From Trogon surrucura (taxonomy: Eukaryota > Chordata > Aves > Trogoniformes > Trogonidae): a DNA stretch of 64,000 bases. The notes under the pieces are model-generated. The model had not been told where the DNA came from. It worked only from the letters and a program-made list of their open reading frames with translations, and searched no databases. The stretch is taken from contig CM036632.1 in the NCBI GenBank assembly GCA_020746105.1, positions 3,968,001-4,032,000 on the forward strand, written 5' to 3'. The position numbers and the translations under genes were made by a program. Within the stretch, counting starts at the first letter, position 1, and the number at the start of each line of letters is the position of its first letter. Below are positions 1-12,252 of the stretch, in pieces.

Positions 1-1069
1 AACCAGCTCCTGGACAAAGTGCTCCTGGGGAAGGGGATGCCGTCCCACTCCTGTGCCTGTTCCCATCTGTGTCCCATCTCTTCCCATCCCACTTCCCTCC
101 CCCCCAGGCAACTGCAAATCTCCATCTCAGCAGGCTTTTGCAGGTTCCTTCTGCTGCTCACCTCCTTTGTTTGTCCCACAGCAGGGAGCAATGCTGGAGG
201 GGCTGGGAATGTGCATAACGCCTGGGTCCCCCCCCTCGGCCAGACCCCACTCTGGGGAGGGTGGCTGGTAGTTCGGGACCCCCACCCTCATCCTCACTGT
301 GATCCCTGCAGCTCCCCCGTGACAAAGAGCTTACTGCAAAGACCCTGATGGCAGGGCTGGCTCCCCACACTGTGATGCTGCACGAGGGGTGTCCCATGGA
401 GAATGGACATTTTTAGCATTTTTTTCCTAGGGAATGTTAATTTTTTTTTTCCCCTGTCACTGCTGTTTCCAAACCGCTGAGATTAGACATTCAAGGTCCC
501 CACGCTGAAGTCTGTGCGCTTCCAACCGGCAACAGATTGCGAGTGGCTGCTGCTACTTTACTTACAGGGCTGCTTAATTAACTTGATTAATCAGCCCGCG
601 TTCGCTCAACGCTCTGGGAGACGCAGAGCCCTCCTTGTCGCCACTGCCTGCTGCTCCACGGCCACTGCCTTTGCCTTTAGCTCCAACCAATATTCAGCTG
701 TAACAGCCAAAGACAGAATTGCAGAAAAGCAGCCGGGGCAGGAACGGCCACGTCTACCGCTCGGGCGAGCTTTGGATCGAAGATAGAAACAAATCTTGCC
801 CAAATCGCTGCTCCCACTGTGTCCCCAGCCAGCCTCGGAGCAGGACTGGGAGCGGGGTCCCCCTGCTTGAGTCCGTGCCGGCAGAGCGCTTCCTTCTCCC
901 GGTTATCATAGGGACACGGCCTTTAACGGTGCCCGGAGGCGGCTGCGACGTTCCCAGTCGGGTTCAAGGGCCGAAGGCCTGGCAGCAGGGCTGGCAGGAG
1001 CCCCGTCTGCTGACATCAGCAGTGAACTTGGCCCCGCATCCCGCTCCGAACTGGGACCCGCCTGGGGGT
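1..1069. other. ACTB upstream sequence, no gene seen
   Basis: No open frame here resembles a known protein and no RNA gene is visible. The stretch moves from ordinary mixed sequence to GC-rich sequence towards the ACTB CpG island. The one structured element is a short imperfect hairpin at 567-597 (AT-rich arms around TTAAT/ATTAA). Distal promoter elements of ACTB may lie here but none can be named from sequence. Confidence 0.6.
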
Positions 1070-1200
1070 TACTGGTGTTTGCCCCCACACTGGGAGGTTT
1101 CTGGTGTTTGCCCCACACTGGGGGTTTACTCGTGTTTGCCCCACACCGAGGTGTTTCTGGTGTTTGCCCCATGCCGGAGGTTCCCGATGTTTGCCCCGTG
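1070..1200. repeat. 28-bp minisatellite upstream of ACTB
   Basis: Five degenerate head-to-tail copies of a 28-29 bp unit share the core GTGTTTGCCCC. The core recurs at 1075, 1104, 1132, 1160 and about 1188, so spacing is 29, 28, 28 and 28 bases. Copies differ by several substitutions (for example CACACTGGG against CATGCCGG), which suggests an old array. It lies about 0.6 kb upstream of the ACTB TATA-like box, at the edge of the CpG island. Confidence 0.8.
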
Positions 1201-1660
1201 GGGGTGCGTGTGACGGCCCCGCCGGGGGCGATGGGCAGTGCTGCAGCAGGAGCCAACCCCCCCAGGGGCTTGCAGGGTCCCACAGCACCCCTTCCCCGAG
1301 GGCACCCCTTCTCCCCCGGGGGTACTCCCTTCTCCTCCTGGGTGTGCGGGGGAGCTGCAGCCGCACACCCGGCTCTCGCACAGCCCGGGGGCGAACGGGA
1401 CGCCCCCCTACCCGTACCGCGGGGCTTTGTGTGAAGCGGTTCCCATCCGGGGTGTGTGTGGGGGGGCTGCGTGATCACCGCGACCCCCGGGTGCGCCCGA
1501 GCACGGGGGGCAACAGGCCCCTTCCTCAGCAAAACAGATAGAAACCAGGGAGGGTGAGCTGCACCCACACCCCCCACCCCGATTTGCTTTGCCGCCCCCC
1601 CCCCCCCAATATTTTTTCTCTTTGCAGGGCGCGGGGGGGGGGGGGGGCGGGTGCGCGCCA

Positions 1661-1835
1661 TCTCCGCGCGCTGGAGGCGGGGCGGGGCGGGCGGGGGCGG
1701 GGCGGGGCGACCACGAGGCGGGGCGGGGCCGCCGGGGACCAATCAGAGCGGCGCTCTCCGAAAGTTTCCTTTTATGGCGAGGCGGCGGCGGCGGCGGCCG
1801 CATAAAAGGCGGGACGGGCGGCGGGCGGGAGCCGC
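1661..1835 (+). promoter_or_regulatory. ACTB: ACTB core promoter (GC boxes, CCAAT, CArG, TATA-like)
   Basis: In order: a run of GGGGCGGGGC-type GC boxes at about 1675-1730 (Sp1-family sites), CCAAT at 1739-1743, a serum-response CArG box CCTTTTATGG at 1768-1777, a GGC repeat, and CATAAAA at 1801-1807 in the TATA position. Order and spacing match the chicken beta-actin promoter. Here the TATA element reads CATAAAAG rather than the CTATAAAA I recall for chicken. The start site is inferred about 25-35 bases after it. The CArG box is the site for SRF, which makes actin transcription respond to serum and to the G-actin/MRTF circuit. Confidence 0.93.
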
Positions 1836-1931
1836 TGCGAGCCCTCACTGCCCTCTGCGCGCGCGCGCCCCGCTCCCACCGCCGCCGCCTCTCGCCGCCC
1901 GCCCCGGCTCCGACCGCGCAAAAACCCGAAG
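1832..1931 (+). other. ACTB: ACTB exon 1 (non-coding 5'UTR)
   Basis: A short untranslated first exon ends at 1931, followed by a canonical donor GTGAGC at 1932. The 5' end is approximate, placed about 30 bases downstream of CATAAAA. It has no ATG, in line with vertebrate cytoplasmic actin genes, where translation starts in exon 2. Intron 1 runs 1932-3448. Confidence 0.8.
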
Positions 1932-3164
1932 GTGAGCGGGACCGCGGGGGCGTTGTGGGGGGGGATAATACGGGATGTGTGTATTTATTTTTCCTTTCCG
2001 TCCTTAAATCGTTGCCGTTATTAATAATAGCTTAATTAAGCTTGTTAAAAGATGGCGTTGCCCGCTGACGGGGCGCCCTTTGTTTGTTTGCGGGGGTTGT
2101 TGCGGGAGGGGGGGCGCGCTGCGATGTTTTAAAGGATGTAGGAGATGGGGCTCTAATGGTTTCGCGGGGTGTGCTGCTGGGGGGGGGGGTCACACCCTCC
2201 CCTCCCCACCCGCTGTTCTTGGGGCTAATCCGCCTCCTAAGAGGATTGCTGGCGGGGCCGGGGAGGGGGGGCTCGGCTATTGTGTCCCGGGGAGGGGGGG
2301 GGGGGGGTGAATGGGGCGCGGGGCTTTGTCTGCTCCGCGCTGTCCCCCTCCCCCAGCCGCGAGGGGGGGGGTGGTTTAAGGGGCCCCGCGGCGAGGCTGG
2401 GCCTGGGGGCGTTGTCCCTTGGTGGGGAGGGGCGCGGTCGTGTCTCCCCCCCCCACCTCCATCCACCCCGGGCACATGCAGACGGCCCCGATGGGTTTTT
2501 CTTGCAGGAGAAAGGGGGGCGGCACCCGCTCCCGAGGGCGAGGTTGTTGCATCGGAACAAAAGCTGTGTGGAGAGGGGATGGGGAGGGGTAGGGGGGGAA
2601 GAAAAGCTCTCGTGTGCCCGGGCAGAGGCTGTGCCGGCCGGCGACTACACTTCCCAGGCTGCCCGGTGCGGGGCTGGCACATGTGCCGGCAGCTGCCGCC
2701 GCCTCCATCCCCCCTAAACCCTCCTGCGTTGCCAACGGATTAAACCGGCGTTGGGAGGCGCTGAGCTCGCCCTCTTCGGGGCAGGCGGCAATTGCATAAG
2801 GCTCTGGCTTTAGTCCCACCCGTGGCGCCGCTGTTGGGTGAGGCGGTCACGCGTGGCTACCGGGCTGTGCAAGGTGGCTACCGCTCCTTGCACAGTGTGC
2901 CCCTGTGGCTGAGGGAGGGTTTGCGGGGCGGCTCCGGCTCCCCCAGCCGCTCCGCACCGGGGTGAGCACTCTGAGTGACCCGCAGAGGTGGCACGGAGCC
3001 GGGTGAGGCGTCGAGCCGCGCTGGCTGGCACACGGCGGGGCGCTGGGGTGTGGCAGCCACGCCTGCCGGGTGGGGGGAGTGGCCACTGGCCGCCTCCCAC
3101 CCACCTCCCCGCAAAAAAAAAAAAAAGAGCTGGCGGCGGGCGAGGCCGGCGAGGCGCGGCGCGC

Positions 3165-3335
3165 TGCATCCATTGCCTTTTATGGTAATAATGCGAGAGG
3201 GCGCAGGGACTTCCTTTGTCCCAAATCCGTGCGGCGCCGAAATCTGGAAGGAGCCGCCCCCTCTAGCGGGCGGCGGGTGAAATGGTGCTGCAACAGCAGG
3301 AAGGAAATGGGTGGGGAAGGCCTTGGCGGCATCAT
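3165..3335 (+). promoter_or_regulatory. ACTB: ACTB intron-1 enhancer with second CArG box
   Basis: This block in intron 1 closely resembles the 3' part of the chicken beta-actin first intron. It contains a second CCTTTTATGG at 3176-3185, identical in all ten bases to the promoter CArG box, followed by a conserved GAGAGGGCGCAGGGACTTCC stretch. First-intron SRF sites are known to add to actin transcription. Enhancer function here is inferred from that similarity. Confidence 0.8.
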
Positions 3336-3412
3336 CATCATCGCCACCGTCGCTTCGCTGCCTGCAGCTGTGGGGATGGGGCTTGGCTCGGCAGCTGGCG
3401 GGTGACCGGTGA

Positions 3413-6138
<2,726 letters not shown>

Positions 6139-6195
6139 ACCGGACTGTTACCAACACCCACACCCTTGTGATGAAAAAATGAAACCCATAAATGC
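6139..6195 (+). promoter_or_regulatory. ACTB: ACTB mRNA zipcode (ZBP1/IGF2BP1 site)
   Basis: Directly after the stop codon the sequence closely matches the 54-nt chicken beta-actin zipcode. It has CGGACT at 6141-6146 and ACACCCACACC at about 6154-6164, the bipartite elements bound by KH3 and KH4 of ZBP1. It ends in CCCATAAATGC. This element directs actin mRNA to the leading edge of fibroblasts and to neuronal growth cones. The stretch between the motifs and the end differs slightly from the chicken sequence I remember (an A-run at 6174-6179). Confidence 0.93.
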
Positions 6196-6721
6196 GCATA
6201 AAACAAGACGAGATTGGCATGGCTTTATTTGTTTTTTTTTTGGCGCTTGACTCAGGATTAAAAAACTGGAACGGTGAAGGTGTCAGCAACAGTCTTAAAA
6301 TGAAACATGTTGGAGCGAACGCCCCCAAAGTTCTACAATGCATCTGAGGACTTTGATTGTACATTTGTTTCTTTTTTTAATAGTCATTCCAAATATTGTT
6401 ATAATGCATTGTTACAGGAAGTTACTCGCCTCTGTGAAGGCAGCAGCCCAGCTCGGAGGGAGCCGATGCCAGTTACTGGTGTTAGGTTATAACTGCTTGT
6501 CTGTAAATTATGTAACCCAACAAGTGTCTTTTTGTATCTTTCCGCCTTAAAAACAAAACACACTTGATCCTTTTTCTCTTCGATTTGTCAAGCAAGCAGG
6601 CTGTGTTCCCCGGTGATAGATGTGAATGAAGGCTTTACAGTCCCCCGCAGGGTCTAGGAGAAGCGGTGCCAGTACGTGGGGGAGGGAGGGGCTACCTGTA
6701 CACTGACTTAAGACCAGTTCA

Positions 6722-6727
6722 AATAAA
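6722..6727 (+). terminator. ACTB: ACTB polyadenylation signal
   Basis: Canonical AATAAA, followed within 40-55 bases by a T-rich downstream element. It is the last strong signal before intergenic sequence. Confidence 0.85.
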
Positions 6728-6745
6728 AGTGCACACCATAGAGGC

Positions 6746-9700
6746 TCGACTGGTGTTGACTGTTCTTTTTTTTTTTTCCCTTCCGTGCTGTTTCTTGACA
6801 GTTGCTCTGTGCTCTGATCTAGCCTTGCCAGGCTCTGCAGCTCGGCTATCTGACTGGGGATGGATGCTGGTCCTGCGGGCTGCGAGCCAGATGGCTCGTG
6901 GCGATAGAGTGGGCAAGAGCTTGAGCCCGCCAAACCTGCAGGTCTCCAGGGCTGGAGCTCTCCAGATACTGCCTGGGTGTACAACAGGGAGCTGCTGGAG
7001 GAGCTGGGCCTGGGAATCTACCTTCCGAAGTCTGTCTCCAGTGCAGTATGAGTATCTTTGGCCTGAAGAAAGTAAGTGAGGTGGTGGTGGTGCCATAAAT
7101 ATGCCCAAGCAGCTGGCTTCTCCCTCGGCCAAGGCTCCTTGTGGTAGTTGGCAGCCCTCTGGGGTGCGGTGTCCCCTCTTCTCTCTGTACCAGGTGCCTG
7201 AGCTTGTCTGTCCTGCTCCTGGTTTGCCCTGGGAGGGAGGCTGGGGTTCAGGTTGGGAGACTCATGCGTTCTGGCAGCCTGCTTGCTGGGTGGAGCAGGT
7301 TTCAGGTGAAAGCAAGAGAAAGTCTCCTGTGAAGTGGAAAAATCTTGACTTCAGAGAGCAAGGCCACCAGGCTGTTACACACGGCTGGGCAAGGGTGGGG
7401 CTGGGAAAAGGGTGTGGGGCGGGAGGAATCTCTTGCAGGGTGAGTGATGCAGCTCCTGGACTTGCTGTGGGCAGTGCCGGTACCTGCCTCAAGCTCTGCC
7501 TCCACCAGGAAGCTTTGCATGGCTTTGGTTCTGTCCCCATCTTCTGGGCTTCTGAACCTTCTGTGGAGCTTCAAGCTGGTTTGATGGATGAAATTTTTAA
7601 GTCATGAAAAGGAGCAGCCCCAACAGGGATCCTCACAAAGCCGTGCTGTGAGCTGAGGCTGCTGGGCACAGCAAAACCTGCGAGTCCCAGGAGCTGCTGC
7701 TGTGGAAAGAAGGAGATGGAACCAAGGCTGCCAGGTCAGGGATCGGGGAGAGCAAAACTGGGTGATGCCAACTCAGAGCAAACCTTGGAGCTTTGCTCAC
7801 GGCCGTGCTGGCTTTCCAAGGCTCCTCCAACCTGCTGGTCTTTGAAGAGCTAATGGCTGTGATTGTGTCATGCTCACAGCAGATGAAAGGCAGGGAACAG
7901 GCTCCTTTGGCTCTTTAATCCTCTCCCTGCCCTGATCCTGCTCCGGCACCGAGCTGTGTTCAGGTTGAACCTGCTGGTTTCTGCCCTTCATCTCCCCAGC
8001 CTTCCTCCTGGGTGCAGTAGGAACCTGGCAGGGCTGGAGATGCAGACACTGGGCTGGGCAGGAGAATTACTTAAAGCACCAGTTTGCAACAGAGGAGGTG
8101 GAACAGGTTGGAGAAAGGCCCAAACTGGGCTTATAACCCTAAGGTCTTGGAGAAAATGGGGTGAGGAGGAGGCAACGGCAGCTCCTGGGGAAGAAGCTGG
8201 CGGGAAGGGGACAGGAAAAAGGCTGAGGTGGGAGAAAAGATGATGGCAATAGGGAAATGGGGCACCTTTCTTCAGCCCTCCCTGAAACGGTCTCTGATTT
8301 CGGTGGAAAAATGTGTTGAGACACAAAGAACAGGAGAGAGGATGGTGGTGGTGAGGGAGAAACCATGGGGCAGCAAAACGCTGAGAGCAGGCAGAGGTGT
8401 GGGGCACGGGGAGAGGGTGAGCCGTGGGGAGCCAGCCTGAGTTTCCTGCTCCAGAGCGCAGCAGGGTGAGGCTTTCTGTTAGTTAACACTTTGTGGGGCA
8501 TTTATTTCTCCTTTCTTCCTTATTTTACTTGCTGTTCCAGGCAACCAGGCCCCCCCCAGTAAAACGAGGCCAAGCCTTTCACAACCCTTCCTGATGCCTC
8601 TCTCTGGTAGGAGGCTGCAGTGTCCACAGCTACTCCGCAGGCTCCTCCTGCAAGGCTCCGTTTATTCCTCCTCTGGGCCATTACACGCCGGAGAAAAGAA
8701 TGTGGTGCCGGGCAGGGAAGCCTGTGAGCATTACTCACTGCTCTCGACTGGTGAGCAGGGGGGAGATCCAGGTGGTTTCCTCTCAGGAACACCAGGCACT
8801 GGAAGAGGGGGGGATTTTTAACTGCAGTTTCTCCGCTGTTGTGTTTCAGAGGGCTTGGTTTACCCTGTGTTGTTTCGCAGAAGTGAGGAAACGCCAAGGG
8901 GCCTTTCTGGGAGGGTGGTAGGGACGTTGGTTTAGCTGTGTCCTGGCTCTCAAAGCCACCAGCCATGAGCAAGACTCACGGAGAAGACATGAGGAATAAT
9001 CAGTTCCTGAGATTCCTCCTCCTCTCCAGCACTCAACCTAGGGTTGTAGGGGGACCAGGAGGTTTAAAACGGGTACCCCTGGGCCAGGCTGAGCATGTCC
9101 ATCTGTCTGGTTCAGCGGTGGTGATGTACCAGGATTTCTCAGGCTGCAGAGGTGGTGGGACGCGGCCGTAGATCTTCGCAAGCCACTCGACCCTTCCTCA
9201 CCTCCCCGTAGCTGTCTGGGGGGAGCCGGCTCAGCTCAAGGGAGCTGAGCGAACACGTTTTATGCCCTTTCTTTCCCCAGACCTCCTAACTTTTGCGCCT
9301 GCTGGAGACAGTCACTGGTACTTCACCTGCAATTAGCTGGTGACCTGGAAAGTCACCTCGCTGAGCCGCTTATGGAATCAAGCCACCGTCAGGAATTAGT
9401 GATGTCCTTGGCAAAGGAGATGGTTGCGGCTCTGGGGATTTAGCCCAGAAGGGTCTCAGCCGTGTCAGCGAGTGTTGACCAGAAACGGTGCCTGCTTGTG
9501 GAGGGGTCCAGATCGCCGTGTGCTGCTTCAGAAGAGGCGCCAGCTGCGTGCAGAAGTCCCAGGAAATCCCAGAGCGTTTCAACAGAACTGGCCGCCTCAC
9601 AGAAATCCCCTCAGCTTCAGAAAATGGGCTTTCCTGGGTATCAGTTCAAGGATGGGACCGTGGGTATCAGCTGTGCTTGGAGCAGGAGGAGTCCTGGTCT

Positions 9701-11900
9701 TCGAAGTTGTTCTCTGCAGAGCAATTGCTGACCTGCAGCCCGCCCTGACTTGTGTCATACCTGTCTGTAATCCACTTTAGCAGGCCTTAGGGTATTAAAC
9801 CGTGTCAAGTATTGAAAATCACTTCCAGCAGTGGAGCTAGCAGTTCACCCAAGCATATGAAGTGCTCTGGCCACTGTAGTCCAGCTCCGCTTTAGTCATG
9901 CTGACAAAAAGATGAGATGTCCAGACTATTTTAGTTTTGAGAAGAATCAGAGGAGACAAACAACCCAAGACTTTCCAGAAGGAAAAACATAAAATTCCCA
10001 GGTCAGTCTGGCCTTGAATAGTTGAAGGATTCTGTCTTATGCAGAGCAAAATATCTCAATATTAGGCATTAATTTGTTTATTTGCCCTCCTGGACTGGGA
10101 CACCATGGTATGCGCCTGCCTTCTTTGGGCTAAGAAAACTGTGTTGGTCATAAGATGAACAAAGTCTGCTCTGAGATGGCCCAGCCCTGAACCCAGAACG
10201 CTCCCAAGTGCCCACACTGAGAAGAGCGCTCCAGAAGCGAGGCATGGCACGGGGGGTTTCTCCTCTCACCATCTGGCAACCATCAAGAGAAATGCCAGAG
10301 CTCAGCGTAACCATGTTTCCCTCCTCCTAAACTGCCCATCTGATGCCCTCTTGCTGCCTTGTGTTCCAACTCCACATCTTATCTACACCGCCACATTGCT
10401 CATTCAGCTGGTGGATGGTGAGTCCAAGCGCAGCTCCTCTTACGAAATGCTGCAAGCCTGCTTTCTCCTTGGGAGGTTCTTACATCTGTCTCTGTTCCCA
10501 GTTCTTACTCAGGGTTGTCAGCTGCTGTCTGGACGCTGTACGCCCCAGGGCTGGAGGGAACCTGTGGTGAGTCCCAACGCAGGCTGCTCCAGCAGATCTG
10601 GCTCTCTGGGAAGGGCTTTTACTCTGCTCACGGGCCTCGCTGAAGGTTCTATTTACCATTTGCATTGGAAATGCAGGCCTCCTCCGCCCTGGTCTCTGCT
10701 TTCCCTGATGACTCCAAATACAGCAGGTTGGTGTTTTTCCCAGATGTCAAACAAGTTGGTCTTGACTGAAGGGTCTCTGGATTTAATTTGTCATTACCTT
10801 CTCTTTAAGGGAAACACATGACAAACGAAGCAGGTACAGATTCTCTTACTGAGGCTCTTCCTCATCTAAGAGCTAAGAAGCGTTTTCCTCTTCAACTCCA
10901 GCACCTTCTCACAGGCCTAGAAGCAAAGGAGGTAATCAAGACTTGAGGCACTTGCTATTCCTAAGCAAAAGACCCAATCTAATTCATGCCCTTAAATGGC
11001 AACAATCAAGCAGGAAGAAGACAGCCACCTATTCATCTTCCTTTATGGGTCATCTTTAGAAGACATTTTCTGTGAAGAAAATTCCCGAAGCGTACACGTA
11101 ACTGGAAATTCCAGCACTCCGGTCCTGTCTGTACTTGAGATTTGGGATAATAGTAACAGTGCTAACAGCAACAGGGCTGAGCCAGCTGCTCCCCTTGGAC
11201 GTTGTTGCGTGCAAGGGCTGAGCTCACACCAGCCCTGGACAACTTCTGTGCGGCTCTCTGTGCATCAGCGAGGCAAAGGGTCGTATCTCACACCTGTGGT
11301 CAAAGTTAAAATATTTAGCCTGTTCGCTGCCTGGCTTCACGATTGTGGCACACGTGTCCAGTGAACCTGAAGCTGATGAGTTTATATTTAGGGCTTTCCC
11401 TGGGAGGAAGGGGGTGCTACCTGCAGCCCCGTTGTTAGCACCAACCCCTTCGGCGTTCATGGGCATCCAAGTCCTGGCTGATTCCAACACACGGCATGAA
11501 CCAGGAGAGGACCATTCTCCCAAACCCACCCCAGAAAACCAGGGTGCCAACCTGCGAGCTCCCCAGGGGCATCCCACCAAGCCAGCAACGAGGCTCCCTC
11601 TTGCCCCATCCCAAGTCATCACCGCTCCCCGCGGCTCCTCACAGGGTGGATTAACATTTGTGAAGCCAACTCAGGGCTTTGCAGGGTGTGAGTCTGCTGC
11701 CCGGGGTGTCGAGGGGCCCACGGGCGGGAGATTCTGAGGGCAGAGGTGGCCGAGAGGCCGTTTTGCCCGGCTCCGGCCATCCTGGGCGCCTCAGTGCTGG
11801 TGGCATTGGGGTAGAGGTGAGGGAGCCAGGCTGCCGCCCCACTGAACGATGCGGATTTCAGCTCCGCAGAGGAGCTGGCGCTCTCAAGGTGACAGCGCCC
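6746..11900. other. ACTB-FBXL18 intergenic region, no gene seen
   Basis: Five kilobases of moderately GC-rich unique-looking sequence. Open frames on both strands are short, of biased composition and unlike known proteins. No tRNA, recognisable transposon or CpG island is seen before about 11.9 kb. A small perfect stem (9-bp arms) is at 9229-9250. Confidence 0.6.
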
Positions 11901-12047
11901 TCAGGGGCAGCCGAACCGTGAGGCGAGGCCGAGGCGGGCGCCCCAACGCGGACCCGCCACTCCCATCATGGCGGCGGCGCCGCCGCTCTCAAGATGGCGC
12001 CGGGCGACGCCCGGCCCCTCCCTCCCCGCCTCACGCCGGGCCGCGCT

Positions 12048-12059
12048 CAAGATGGCGGC
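12048..12059 (+). promoter_or_regulatory. FBXL18: TISU/YY1 element in FBXL18 5' region
   Basis: CAAGATGGCGGC matches the 12-base TISU consensus SAASATGGCGGC exactly. TISU elements bind YY1 and also direct efficient translation initiation from very short 5'UTRs. The ATG inside it (12052) is in frame with the FBXL18 start used here (12235), with no stop between. Confidence 0.65.
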
Positions 12060-12234
12060 GCGGGGCGGCCGAGGGGGCGGCGGGGGCGGGGTGAGCCGCG
12101 GAAGCCCGGTCATGGCAGCGCCGGAAGAGCCGTGCGGCGGCCGGGCCGGCGGGGAGCCAGGCCGGGAGGCGGCCGGTTTGAGCGGTGCACGGGGAAGGCG
12201 GCGGCGGTGGCGGCGGGACCGCTCGGCCGCCGCC

Positions 12235-12252
12235 ATGTTCCGCTGCGGAGAG
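12235..12252 (+). CDS. FBXL18: FBXL18 exon 1, coding part (residues 1-6)
   Basis: Only six codons (MFRCGE) precede the donor GTGAGT at 12253. The 5'UTR lies within the CpG island. Intron 1 is 12253-13263 and holds no other supported feature. Confidence 0.8.

Larger units (their letters stand above)
1190..2960. promoter_or_regulatory. CpG island over the ACTB promoter, exon 1 and proximal intron 1
   Basis: The stretch is very rich in G+C with abundant CpG and has long C and G homopolymers near 1594-1608 and 1634-1647. It covers the promoter, non-coding exon 1 and the first kilobase of intron 1. This is typical of a constitutively active housekeeping gene. Boundaries are estimated by eye. Confidence 0.75.
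6139..6745 (+). other. ACTB: ACTB 3'UTR
   Basis: The untranslated end runs from the stop codon to about 6740-6745. The canonical AATAAA is at 6722-6727 and a T-rich downstream element lies at about 6765-6778. It includes the strongly conserved actin 3'UTR stretch with GGCATGGCTTTATTTG near 6216 and CTCAGGATTAAAAAACTGG near 6251. The ATTAAA at 6257 could be a weak proximal polyadenylation signal. The cleavage position is inferred. Confidence 0.85.

Noticed and set aside
906..1742. 278-codon - strand open frame
   Set aside because: Proline/arginine/glycine-rich. It reads the tandem repeat and GC boxes of the ACTB promoter backwards; no domain.
2032..2743. Opposing frames of about 216 codons (-) and 219 codons (+) in ACTB intron 1
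   Set aside because: Both are low-complexity readings of CpG-island sequence with G and C homopolymers.
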